Shown here: piece by piece, positions 54,445 to 64,000 of the stretch
Position numbering within the stretch: position 1 is the stretch's first letter
Layout: each line of letters begins with the position of its first letter
Notes under the pieces: model-generated
Told to the model about the DNA's origin: nothing
Database searches by the model: none
Seen by the model: only the letters and a program-made list of their open reading frames with translations
Origin: Pararge aegeria
Taxonomy: Eukaryota; Arthropoda; Insecta; Lepidoptera; Nymphalidae
Direction: 5' to 3'
DNA: 64,000 nucleotides
Assembly (NCBI RefSeq): GCF_905163445.1
Contig: NC_053181.1
Coordinates: 2,604,001-2,668,000, forward strand
Translations under genes and position numbers: made by a program

Positions 54445-54760
54445 GTGCATGAATGGATGAATACACTTTTATTGTACACCAAAGAAATAAGTAGTTACAG
54501 AGACATAACACATAAGAGCAATCGGTTAAAATATTTGGTACAAGTGTAGTGTATTTAAAATAATTAAATTGAAAGCACAGATAATATTAAAAATATAAGA
54601 ACTACAACTAACTTGTCCGCCATTCTTATTTATCCCGCCGAGCAGAATTGTCGTGTTCCAGTCTCGCAGGCCATATTCACAGGTGTAGGTACAGATGCAT
54701 GAGGCGTTTATAAAGAGAAAGATCCAACTTAGGTTTATTTTCAGTACAATTAAATGATAT
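54445..54760 (-). mobile_element. Probable LINE 3' UTR remnant
   Basis: GAATACACTTTTATTGTACA is shared with the LINE end at 57399-57420 (-). The rest is diverged. Confidence 0.45.
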
Positions 54761-54781
54761 TCTTTTGAGACGTATTTAATG

Positions 54782-55183
54782 CGACGACAATTGCGCTGGT
54801 GCGGACATGTAATGAGAATGTCCAACGAGAGGTTGGCTAAGCGCATTTTCTACTCTGAGCCCGAAAGGCCAGTTTTGGAGATATAAAGATGTGCAAAAGC
54901 GACATTGGTCCAGATGCAATATAAACGTCACGCATTGGGATAGTCTGGCTGTAAATCGAACGCAATGCAGGCATTTAGTCCAGCAGAGTACCAGGTACTT
55001 CGAAGATAAAAGTAGGAACTAACATGATGCTTATCGTGACCATCTTAAAGCAAGGCCACCCTCCAGTATTACCTACAACTACGTTGACGGTACCCTAACA
55101 TGTCCTCACTGTGCACGCAAATTTAGTGCTAAAATAGGGTATATAAGTCACATTAGGGCGCATGAGCGAAGCCCTTACAGGTA
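54782..55183 (+). pseudogene. LINE C-terminus with terminal C2H2 zinc finger
   Basis: RRQLRWCGHVMRMSNERLAK and RIFYSEPERPV, then stops and shifts, and finally LTCPHCARKFSAKIGYISHI followed by RAHERSPYR and a stop at 55181-55183. RWCGHV-RM-ER-K plus a terminal C-x2-C..H-x3-H finger is the tail of a common arthropod LINE type. Several stops make it a pseudogene. Confidence 0.65.
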
Positions 55184-55195
55184 ATCTAACTGTTG

Positions 55196-55860
55196 CCGCA
55201 CGCGGCAGTGAATCAATGATTCGTTTGAAAAACTAAACTTTCCATCTCTCTCCTGTAGCCTTAATAGGATAACGATTATATCAAACATCGTTTCAACGAT
55301 ATTATAAGCTTGTAAGTGGGCATTAACCAAAACTTTACCAACTGTAACCCTAACTTCACCGTACTACTAGGTAAGTACGGTGAATGTGGGTTCACGATAA
55401 AAAAATTAGATAAATTTTGTCACTCACAGGGGCATCATAAATGTGGAGGCGGGTCAAGTAATATCTACCTGTGGTTATAATATTATGGTGGAGATCACGA
55501 TATCGTTCGTGTTTGTATATTCTGTAGGGGAGACTGGGTACGGTTGAAACGTTTTAGTGTTCACCGCACATAGCATTGGGCTTAGTTAGGCAAGTGATGT
55601 CGGAAGTATATTAAAGAAATGACCATATATCTGTCTACTAACAGGCAATGCTATACGATATCTTGCGTGTTTGTATATTCTATACCTACTTCAGAGAAAA
55701 TATACGATCTTAGTGCAATTTTTAAATAAATGAATCGTGAAAGTATATAAGTACATGTATAAAGCTGTCTTGTCGGCGTTGAGCACGACAGGCTAATATC
55801 GATATAACTTTTGTCTGCTTAACAGCTTTCACTGTTTTCATTTAATCTAACGTTAGCGGA
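55196..55860. other. No recognised feature
   Basis: Only an 11-bp hairpin at 55355-55384 (TTCACCGTACT, 8-nt loop) stands out. Confidence 0.4.
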
Positions 55861-55861
55861 C

Positions 55862-55945
55862 ACACGACAACGGCCCACTACAGGGCACGGGTCTCCTCCC
55901 ACAATGAGAAGGGTTTAGGCATGAGTCCGCTACGCTGGCCCACTG
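55862..55945 (-). mobile_element. SINE family S1, tail fragment
   Basis: CGGCCCACTACAGGGCACGG and GTCTCCTCCCACAATGAGAA are the inverse of the S1 tail. Confidence 0.65.
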
Positions 55946-56306
55946 CGGATTAGTAAAACATTATACAAAGTAGTATAATTTACGTTACTACAAATTGAGC
56001 TTGTTAACTGGGGCCTCCAGTTTTTGAGATTATCTCTCAAGAGCTGATAAAGTTATGAGTTCTTTTGCCCCAGATCTGGTGGTACCTGTCAATTTGTTTT
56101 GACGAAATAATAAGTAGCCTTTATCAATTGCTAGACTAAAGACTTCTCTAAACGCGAGGGTATGCCCATAATCACCACCAGGGTTTATGATCGCATTAGA
56201 CGATAGTAGTAGCACACAGGACGCTGCTGTCCAATCTCCGTTATATTCCCTTAGTCACCTCGTAACACACCCTAGGAAGGGTGATGACAACTGGGTATTC
56301 TGCGGG

Positions 56307-56449
56307 GACAGGCTTGCGAAAGGCGTAAATCTTGCAATCACTGCTGTCAAACAAAAGTCATTCAGTCAGTTCTCCATACAATAAATAAACAAAAGTGACG
56401 TTTGACAGTAGTGATTGCAAGATTTCGGTACGCCTGTCGCAAGCCTGTC
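56307..56449. repeat. Fold-back MITE-like inverted repeat
   Basis: GACAGGCTTGCGAAAGGCGT and CTTGCAATCACTGCTGTCAA on the left are matched, inverted, by TTGACAGTAGTGATTGCAAG and GCCTGTCGCAAGCCTGTC on the right. The arms are about 45 bp with a few mismatches and a small indel around a roughly 40-bp centre. Confidence 0.65.
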
Positions 56450-56536
56450 GCGAGACACGTAATCAACCTGCCGATCTGCCACACGCCACATTATGGCGAC
56501 CTATAGATTTCAAATGAAGTATTTGATTTTGTAGGA

Positions 56537-57080
56537 TTGCCTGCTGATTTAAGATCATGTCGTATGCTGACACTTCACATGCCTTTTCACAAGACGAAGT
56601 TCTATAAACTCTCGTTTACAGTGCAAGCTATTGAGTTGTGGAATGCGCTCCCACTAAATATACGTGAGGCAAAATCGCTTGAAACATTTAAAAACGCGGT
56701 GAAAGCATATTATCTCGCACTATAATGACGACATTTATTATACCTTGATTATGTTTATTTTTATTATCTATATGTTCATATATGTGTATGATTGAGTATA
56801 TATTAGTTTATTATTTTATATTTATTTATTATATTTTTCTTATTTGTGCAATTTTGTTTATGTATTTGTATTTAGCTATTTGAATGTACGTTTATAATAA
56901 TTTTACACCACCTGTCCGCTCTCTCTCATCTTGTCCTAATCCAAAGGTTGCCTGGCAGAGATCGCTACTTAGCGATAAGGCCGCCTTTTGTATTCTACTT
57001 CTGTCTTTGTATTTCTTTTGTTTTTTTTATTTTCCTAACTTCATTGTGGTGTACAAATAAAGAGTTAAATAAAAAATAAA
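56537..57080 (+). pseudogene. LINE remnant: C-terminus plus hairpin 3' UTR
   Basis: Codons to the stop at 56723-56725 include LSFTVQAIELWNALPLNIRE and AKSLETFKNAVKAYYLAL, the reverse transcriptase tail. The UTR has GGTTGCCTGGCAGAGATCGC, TACTTAGCGATAAGGCCGCC and GTGGTGTACAAATAAAGAGT, then an (AAATAAAT) end. It links the GATCGCT hairpin to this LINE type. Confidence 0.8.
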
Positions 57081-57394
57081 TAAATGAATCTAACAATAAA
57101 TCTTGTAGTGGACAATGTTCTATTAAAAAAAATGATTTTCTTATTTCTTCGTGATAGAACACTTAGAGTTTTAACAATTGTTATAGATCTGGCTAAATAA
57201 TAACTGATTTCCCCTGCGGTTAGGGCCAATCAAGTAAATGGATTGTGATTATTTAATTAGTGTCTAGCCGGTAAACCAATCAACACGGATATTATCTCGA
57301 CCGCAAGCCTGACTGATTAGCAGTTATCGTACTGCCGACGGCTAGATATTGCTTTTGATTTACTGATATCATTATTAGTTATTGAATAATTGAA
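57081..57394. other. No recognised feature
   Basis: Spacer between two LINE remnants of the same family in opposite orientations. Confidence 0.35.
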
Positions 57395-58075
57395 TGAATG
57401 AATACACTTTTATTGTACACCACATAAACATAACAAATTATAAGTAAAAATTTAACAAAAAGTATACAATTTGGCGGCCTTATCGCTACATAGCGATCTC
57501 TTCCAGACAACCAAAGGCGTTAAAAACAGCTCAAGAAGAGAGGTAGGGTGCATTTAAATAAACATGCATAAACCTATATATACAAATATAATATATACAT
57601 ATAACAAACAATATTGTCAAACCACAAATAAAACAGAAGGGAATAGGCAAGTTAAAGATCCGCAGATGCAGACAAAAAATGATCTTTGACAAGATTTTTA
57701 AAAATGTTAATAGACTTTGCCTCTCGGATTTCAAAAGGCAAGGCATTCCAAAGCTTAACAACCTGAAAAGTAAAAGATCGGTGGAAGAAAGATGAATTAT
57801 GCGAAGGCACCCTTAAGATCAGCTTCCTTGCAGTACGGAGAACTTCACCAGGGCGACCAACGAATTAAAATTTTTCTTTTAAATAAGGTGGAGAAGAAGT
57901 AAAAAACAACACACAGTAGAGAATAGAAAGAATGTGCAAATTCCGTCGAAGTCGATTAGGTAACCATTTGAGACGAGAGCGAAATTGTGATACATGGTCA
58001 TATTTACGTAACCCAAATATGAACCGAATGCTAATGTTTTGAAGTCTCTCAAGTTATTGCGAATCCCTCTCGAGA
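57395..58075 (-). pseudogene. LINE remnant: C-terminal about 130 codons plus hairpin 3' UTR
   Basis: On the minus strand from about 58060: IRFIFGLRKYDHVSQFRSRL, WLPNRLRRNLHILSILYCVL, a stop where KEKF is followed by TAA, then FVGRPGEVLRTARKLILRVP and FTFQVVKLWNALPFEIREAK, with the final stop at 57652-57654. The UTR carries AGAGATCGCTATGTAGCGAT and GTGGTGTACAATAAAAGTGT. It is the same family as 56537-57080 and the best-preserved coding piece of it here. Confidence 0.82.
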
Positions 58076-58078
58076 TAT

Positions 58079-58375
58079 TTAGACGGTCGACTGGCGCACT
58101 GGGCAGCGACCCTGCTTTCTGGGTCCAAGGCCGCGGGTTCGATTTCCACAACTGGAAAATGTTTGTGTGATGAACATAAATGTTTTTCAGTTTCTAGGTG
58201 TTTATTTGTATATTATAAGTATTTATGTTTACTCTAGGTTAGTATATTTATGTATACTATTCATAAAAATATTCATCAGTCATCTTAAAACCCATAATAT
58301 CAATAACACATGCTACGCTTACTTTGAGGTTAGATGTCGATGTGTATACCGTACCTATTGTCGTAGTATATTTAT
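58079..58375 (+). mobile_element. SINE family S3, full length
   Basis: Head GACGGTCGACTGGCGCACTG, B-box GCGGGTTCGATTTCCACAAC, body and 3' part ending ACTTTGAGGTTAGATGTCGA. It abuts the truncated LINE at 58075. Confidence 0.83.
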
Positions 58376-58462
58376 ATAATTATTCTCATTCTATTATTAG
58401 ATGTTTTCACCACTACCCCAGAGAACGCCCGCAATAAAAACAGAGCCCGGACGACAAAAATA

Positions 58463-58472
58463 TGAGAAAGAA

Positions 58473-58544
<72 letters not shown>

Positions 58545-58547
58545 AAA
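58463..58547 (-). repeat. (GAAA)n microsatellite, probable LINE tail
   Basis: About 85 bp of GAAA repeats followed by AATATTTATTTATCATAAAA, the arrangement seen where the LINE tail at 36878 begins. It is likely an expanded (TTTC)n retroposon tail on the minus strand. Confidence 0.75.
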
Positions 58548-58559
58548 TATTTATTTATC

Positions 58560-59160
58560 ATAAAATTAAATACTTAAAATATAGCTAACCTGGGTGCTGA
58601 TTCACTAGCGATCAAAATTGAAATGTGGAAGGTATCTAGAAACCTGTCTTTTGTGCAAATGGCGTATGCTCGCCTCGCATTAATAGGCTGCTTTGCTTTT
58701 ATACTGTGAGAGAATGAGAGACTGCAACATCGAAAAAATCTTCGGGAAAATGTTAACACCCATATAGAGACTATTCAATATCGATGTATAGTCCAGAACA
58801 ACCTGTTCTGTTCAGCTGGTCTGGGGTTAAACAGCAACACCCTAATATTGTTGATCGGTGGAAATCTAATAGGTGGTATTCGTGATCAGATTACTGTTGA
58901 TCGTGGTTGAACCCGCCCGTTTGATGGATGATATCGACCGCGTAGGAAACTTTAAACCAATTTTTTTTTGCTTAGTTTTCTCATAAAATGCCTTACTTCA
59001 GGCAAATAACAAGATGACCCGTTCAGCTTTGTACCACGTAGTTTTGAATGGAAACTGGCACTAACCAATTTCCATACAATCAATTTCTGCTTCTCTTTGG
59101 GCTTTCCTATTTTTGCTTATATCATTTACAGTGCTGAACCGAAAATTATATACAAATTGT
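58560..59160. other. No recognised gene
   Basis: It may hold the worn 3' region of the LINE whose tail is at 58463, but no protein motif is readable. Confidence 0.35.
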
Positions 59161-59164
59161 TCGA

Positions 59165-59345
59165 GCCGACGACTTTCGTGGCGCGGTGGTCTTATAAGTG
59201 AGGAGTCCCCGGTTCGATTCCCAGCGGAGGAAATTTAGGAGTTTGTAATTTCTGAATTTTCTCCGGTCTGGTGTGAACCGACAACGTTTTGCCACCAAGC
59301 AATTAAGCATTCCAGTACGAAGCCGCGTCGAAACTGCTTAAGGTT
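59165..59345 (+). mobile_element. SINE family S2
   Basis: Head with GTGGCGCGGTGGTCTTATAA and CCCCGGTTCGATTCCCAGCG (A- and B-box like), then TTTCTGAATTTTCTCCGGTC, GCCACCAAGCAATTAAGCAT and a decayed end. Confidence 0.72.
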
Positions 59346-59403
59346 GTAGTATAACTGCCAACATAAATGAATAAAAGTTAAACAGTCTTATTTTCTGAAC
59401 ACG

Positions 59404-59433
59404 AAAAATCGAACTTTATAAAGTTCGATTTTT
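59404..59433. repeat. Perfect 30-bp palindrome
   Basis: AAAAATCGAACTTTA followed directly by its reverse complement. No loop. Confidence 0.85.
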
Positions 59434-59744
59434 ATTCCAACTTGGAAAAATAAACAGTGTTCTTAATATACCTACAACTTCACCAGTTTACGGCCAAACT
59501 TCGTTCAAGACTATTCATAGAGAGTTCAGTTTCAAAATTAAATCGGAAACTAGTTAATAATGTTTGCTTTGGTACGCGTAGTATACCTAAATAGCATTTA
59601 TTAACAAAAAAAAAACATTTAGAAATGGCGCAATACGGCGGCCATTTTGAATTTATAAAAAATAATACCCAACGTCATACAGAATAACGTAAGTATTCTA
59701 ACTATACATACATCTTAATCTGTTTAGGCATTTTAAAGTTATGG

Positions 59745-59821
59745 TAGCAATCATCATCGTCATAATAACTTCAACCAATTGTAGTCCACTGCTGAACGTA
59801 GGTCTTTTTTAGGGAGTTCCA
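59745..59821 (-). mobile_element. RTE-like LINE 3' end fragment
   Basis: GTCCACTGCTGAACGTAGGT and TTAGGGAGTTCC are the inverse of the 3' block that ends the RTE-like remnant at 5930-5960. Confidence 0.6.
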
Positions 59822-59825
59822 ACTA

Positions 59826-59882
59826 GGCCTCTAGCTTATTTTACAGGTAACCAAAGCTTAACTATAAAATAAGCTAGAGGCC
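59826..59882. repeat. 18-bp perfect hairpin
   Basis: GGCCTCTAGCTTATTTTA (59826-59843) pairs with its inverse (59865-59882) around a 21-nt loop. It directly follows the RTE-like 3' end. Confidence 0.8.
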
Positions 59883-60236
59883 CTGATAACTAAACTGAGT
59901 ATAAACTCGTATGATAGTTATCAGTGCTCTCCCCAGTTAACAGTTGCAATAAGACATAGGTTTTGTGCATATAATTACAAAATATCAAAGTACATAATAA
60001 TTAATATCTAGTCTATATAATAATAGTAGTTTTGTGAGTATGTGAATGTGTGTATTCATGTGGATGTGTACGGTAGGTATTTTATTCTTATATAGAAAGT
60101 AAATTTTCAGTCGTATCATAATCTAAATCTAGGAGCCACTTATTTAGTTATTTTTTACAATTATGGGAAGATAGTGAGCCAATGGAAAGAACCTTATTGC
60201 ATTTATTGTTAAAAAAAACTACCCAGTTTACCTGTG

Positions 60237-60350
60237 CGGAGTCTCCATTCCAGCACCTTTGAACCTCAACGTCCATCGGTTCCCCGAGCTATCTGCCCCG
60301 CCCATATCCACTTCAGCTTTGCGACTCGCTGAACTATGTCGGTAACTCTT
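60237..60350 (-). pseudogene. RTE-like LINE, short C-terminal fragment
   Basis: The minus strand encodes VTDIVQRVAKLKWIWAGQIA, then a stop in place of the usual Trp after DGR, then KVLEW. It corresponds to codons at 5727-5825 of the copy at 5568. Confidence 0.7.
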
Positions 60351-60663
60351 CATGACCCCACGATGTCACGTTGTCACTTATAAAAATTATTAAGCAACCT
60401 AGTTAGAGCAATCATTCATACTAAACTAAACACTTTATTTAAATTTGGCCTAGAGACCCTTTAGATCGGATGGGTAAAAGGGTTTTGCGGTGTAAGACGA
60501 TAAACCCTCTATAAATGGTAGAACTCGTGCGATTTATCGCTGAAATGTTCGCGACAAGGTTCAAACCGGATTGGGTTTCTGAAATAGCTTGTTTTGTGCC
60601 GCGTTGCGCGAACAAGCTCATGAATAAAGATTTTGCGGAAAAACAAGTTTTTTTAATTTAAGC

Positions 60664-60850
60664 GAGATCTGGTCTCAACTCAAGTCCTAGGCTGCAATCT
60701 CTTCTAGTGATGATGCATGTGGTGATACTGCAGTATATGATGGTAGCAGTTTAAATGATAGGGGCAGTTTTTGCAAACCCGAACCTCTTATCGGTTCCTA
60801 CACGTTACACTGATAACTAACCACGGCCAATGCCCTCCGGACCAGAAAAA
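60664..60850 (-). mobile_element. SINE family S2, diverged
   Basis: On the minus strand: GGAGGGCATTGGCCGTGGTT, AGTTATCAGTGTAACGTGTA and ATTGCAGCCTAGGACTTGAG. Confidence 0.6.
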
Positions 60851-62330
60851 AGAAAAGCAGAATTACAAATACTCAAATATCTCTTGCCGAGGATGGAATC
60901 CAAATCCTGCTACTTATAAGCCCACAGAACTCAGGGAGGCCGACTTTTAGTGATAACAAAGATAATACTATATTCCAAAAGACTCATCTGTTATCAATAA
61001 ATTCAATGGCTTCATCGCCGCAATGTTGTGAGAGGTGATATTGCCAGTCTGAAATAAATCCCCTCCAAGATAGAGCGTTACTTCGTTATTATAAGTCAAC
61101 ATTTTCTCTTGAAATATTGGCTCCTCACTAAGCCAAGTTATCAGCGCTAGAAATTATACTCCGGTACTACCGTGATTCGTATTTCTTGACATGTCACAAA
61201 CTTATGCACTTTGTTTCTAGAGGTACAGTTTTATATGTTACTCCATATCATTTGAACCTTTACCATTTTCGATAACTTTTTTCGTGTTAACTATCTAGTA
61301 AAACTCTTTTTGTGTAAACTGTCTAGAAGGATCCATTTGAATTTGGTAGATAATAATTTGAAATTAAGTCAAATCTATCTTTAATCTTGAAGAAGAAAAT
61401 ATGTTGTACCTCTTGCTCTTCAAGAAGAAAGTGAAAATCTAAAAAGAAGGTCAATAGTAAAACACTCTTATTTAGTGCAATAACCATAAGCTGCTCTATA
61501 TCAGCCGATGAATTTCCCACTGACTTCTCTCATTTATGAGCGAGAGAATTGGAGCACTGAACACGACCGGGAGGTATCTTTGTATCGTTCGAGTCCATGT
61601 AGGACTGAAGTGCATCGATAATGCAGTCGTATTTATATCAAAAATCAACTCATTGGTTGTTAATCAAATATATTTTTAATTGTATCTTGAAAACTATCTA
61701 TTAACTATTTAATAAAATATCTGGCAAATATGATTTTATATTTATCAAAAGTTTAATTATTTTCCCACTTTATAAAATTACTGTAGCTCATTTTAAGTCT
61801 GTTTGGTATTTCCAAATCCTACTATTATGAGAGAAATAAAGAAATAAGTAGAAGCAGTGAGTGCACAATCCTATGTGGTGATGAACTAAAAGCACGAATG
61901 TAATTTACATTCACAAACTTTATTGAATGAATTTTCACCGCTGTTTTAAAATTGTGAATATATGAAGCGTTCTGAATAATTATCATGCACAGGTACCACA
62001 TATTACTACTTTGGAATAAACTACCTGGAAATTTTGTAACAATTATACCTTAGTAAGCACTCGAACACATGATAAAGATACTCTAACTTAACTAGTCTAA
62101 CTTTCTAAATACATGTAGATTCACGCGAAGGTGGTTCTAGAATGGTGATTCAACATTAATCCACACCCAATCGTGACAAAGTCAAAACAGAGCTATAGAA
62201 TTAAAAAACGGCTAAGTAAGTACATGACAATCATAACATCTCTGTAATAAAGAAATAGCATGTCCATAACAATAATTTAGTTTTTAATAGTATTTTTATG
62301 AATTTTAGACGACACTTTAACAATTATTAT
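60851..62330. other. No recognised feature
   Basis: About 1.5 kb, AT-rich, with no gene, tRNA or repeat that I can support. Confidence 0.4.
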
Positions 62331-62335
62331 AAAAA

Positions 62336-62836
62336 AATTGGTTGCCTGTAAAGTCGGTATACGGGCGAAAGTTTTACGTGACAACGACTTTGAGTGGTAA
62401 AATAATTTTAATGTGAATATTCATTCGTATAGTAGGAAGAAGGATGAAATAATAGTAACAATTTAAAACATTTATTTATACAAAGAATTATATTTAAAAC
62501 ATTAATTTATACAAAGAATCTCGCACTGAATTTCATATTAACAAAATTTTATTTTTACCTTTACACATACATACGTATTTATATACAAATATACATACAA
62601 TAACTTGCAATACATTTGCGTACAATGAAACAGCGTTTACTACAAAGGGACGCGTGCCTTTTACTTTTTATGTCTGTCTCTCTCGCTCTTAGGCGGGCTA
62701 ACCATGCCCGAGTGGAAGGGACGCGTGCCTCTCACTCGCTCTCATTGTGAGCGCATAACGTGAGCGGAGCGTAACGCAGTTTCTTGAAGTGTCACCCGGC
62801 AAACCAATTTATAAGACGTTGTCACGTCAAAAACTA
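62336..62836 (+). repeat. Family U repeat, long variant
   Basis: The left part has TTGGTTGCCTGTAAAGTCGG and TTTTACGTGACAACGACTTT; the right end has TTATAAGACGTTGTCACGTC. The middle differs from 13838-14217 and includes GGGACGCGTGCCTCTCACTC, so the family has variants with shared ends and different cores, as expected for a TIR element. Confidence 0.6.
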
Positions 62837-63101
62837 CTTGTCAAATGTGACACTCCTATTATTGTAGTCAATAAAAATTAGCATGATGAGCGAAGTATAA
62901 AGTCAATATTTCCTTTTTAAATATTGGCTCCTTTCTATAAGATTAGGTATCAACGCGAAAAATGCGACAACAATGGCAAATTATAATAAAAGGTATGCTA
63001 AGTCGTCTACTTTATCAAAGAGAAATTTTGTATTTTCTAGGCTCCTTTATAAAGTGAAACAGTATTTTTTGTATAGAATTTTTGAGGCTAATTTTTTTTT
63101 G

Positions 63102-63372
63102 ACGGCCGATTGACGCAGTGCGCAGCGATCCTGCTTTCTGAGTCCAAAGCCGAGTGGGTTCGATTCCCACAACTGGAAAATATTTCTGTGATGAACATCA
63201 ATATTTTTCAGTGTCTGGGTGTATATCTGTATATTATAAGTATTTATGTAAATTATTTATAAAATTATTCATAAGTTATCTTAGTACTCATAACGCAAGC
63301 TACGCGGTTACGTACTACTAACGTATACTTTGCGGTTAGATGGCGATGTGTGTACTTCGTATATTTATTTAT
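63102..63372 (+). mobile_element. SINE family S3, full length
   Basis: Head GACGGCCGATTGACGCAGTG, B-box GTGGGTTCGATTCCCACAAC, AGTGTCTGGGTGTATATCTG, ATAACGCAAGCTACGCGGTT and GCGGTTAGATGGCGATGTGT. Confidence 0.85.
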
Positions 63373-64000
63373 TTGTTTTATTTATTTTAGATCGGACTTT
63401 ACTTTACTCTATGTAAAGGGAAATAAATATAAAACCGTTCAGATTGGGCATCTACTGACTATTTAAGAATGTGCAAATAAAAGCCTTTTCGTATGACCAA
63501 GTAACAACCATACAAAATTAAGACAACCTTACGTCCATTTCGTAAAGGAAAATAAAAGCATATTCCAATTTTATTTTAAAGTTAAACAGCTATTATTTAT
63601 TCCAAACAAGTAGGTAGTTTAAGAAATTTTGATAAGTAGACAGTCTGCATATTTCTTACATTTTATTTATGCCGAAAACCCAAAAGACTTAAATAAAATA
63701 AGTATACGCAACAGCCAGGAAGATAAATTCCCAATTGGTTTTTCTTTACGCATAAATGATTTGCACTTGATGTCAAAAGTTCACTTGCATTTGCACTTGT
63801 CGAAGCTATGATAAGTTATAGAAGTCAGGTTGCTTCGGATAGTTGGGAGTTCCATTATTACATTTCAGGTTTAAGAATCGTTTATTTTTATTTTTTTTTT
63901 TTTATTTATTTAATGGACAATCAACAGGTTACAACAACAAATCTTAAAAACTAAACAAAAAATGAAAAACATATAAATGTAATATTGTAGACCCACTTAA
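63373..64000. other. No recognised gene to the window end
   Basis: A 60-codon ORF at 63629-63811 has no domain. A poly-T stretch near 63887-63902, followed by TTATTTATTTAATGGACAAT, may be a minus-strand retroposon tail. Confidence 0.35.

Noticed and set aside
54526..54846. 106-codon minus-strand ORF
   Set aside because: It spans a LINE UTR remnant and the antisense of the LINE C-terminus at 54782; a shadow frame.

Overview
The window looks like nuclear DNA of a lepidopteran insect, most likely a butterfly. It is AT-rich and carries repeats I recognise as typical of that order: CR1-like LINE 3' ends (GCCGGC..TCTTCTCGG / ACCGGTGGTAGAGTC / GACGTTTCAAAAGTGC), three tRNA-related SINE families, short Helitrons ending CTAG|T, hAT-like and piggyBac-like MITEs, and LINE 3' UTRs with a GATCGCT..AGCGATAAGGC hairpin. 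I found no convincing host protein-coding gene. Every protein-like stretch I recognise belongs to a transposable element; the other short ORFs look like chance or repeat-derived reading frames.

Layout. 1-11164: a mosaic of old LINE 3' ends, SINEs, MITEs (one piggyBac-like MITE nested in an hAT-like MITE at 7701-8401) and a Helitron that starts near 10869. 11165-19188: an 8.0-kb segment, copy A1, with the Helitron 3' end, a SINE, a tRNA-His(GTG)-like unit, an unclassified TIR repeat, and a 4.3-kb hAT transposon. The hAT has perfect 8-bp target duplications, CAAGAC-rich subterminal arrays and an apparently intact two-exon transposase, and it sits in the tail of an older minus-strand CR1-like LINE. 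19189-24462: a 5.3-kb, apparently full-length two-ORF LINE of the CR1/Jockey group, with one frameshift in each ORF. 24463-32485: copy A2 of the 8.0-kb segment, about 99.8% identical to A1 by eye. 32486-64000: more repeat mosaic, including a perfect 123-bp inverted repeat (36228-36560), a third tRNA-His-like unit (41786-41857), a truncated relative of the central LINE (46711-47142) and many LINE and SINE remnants.

The main discovery is the arrangement A1 - LINE - A2. The LINE 5' end abuts the last base of A1 and its 3' tail abuts the first base of A2. No LINE copy lies at the outer edges. This is the geometry of a target-site duplication, but about 8,000 bp long and carrying a complete second transposon. 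It could be a giant duplication made during target-primed reverse transcription, unequal exchange between two allelic LINE insertions, a microhomology-mediated tandem duplication later hit by the LINE, or an assembly error. Differences between the copies are concentrated in the first 1.1 kb, which suggests patchy conversion or mixed haplotype origin. The order of events is readable: CR1-like LINE, then hAT into its tail, then duplication with the central LINE.

All boundaries, identities and counts come from reading the sequence; no database search or alignment was run. LINE clade and SINE family names are deliberately general.
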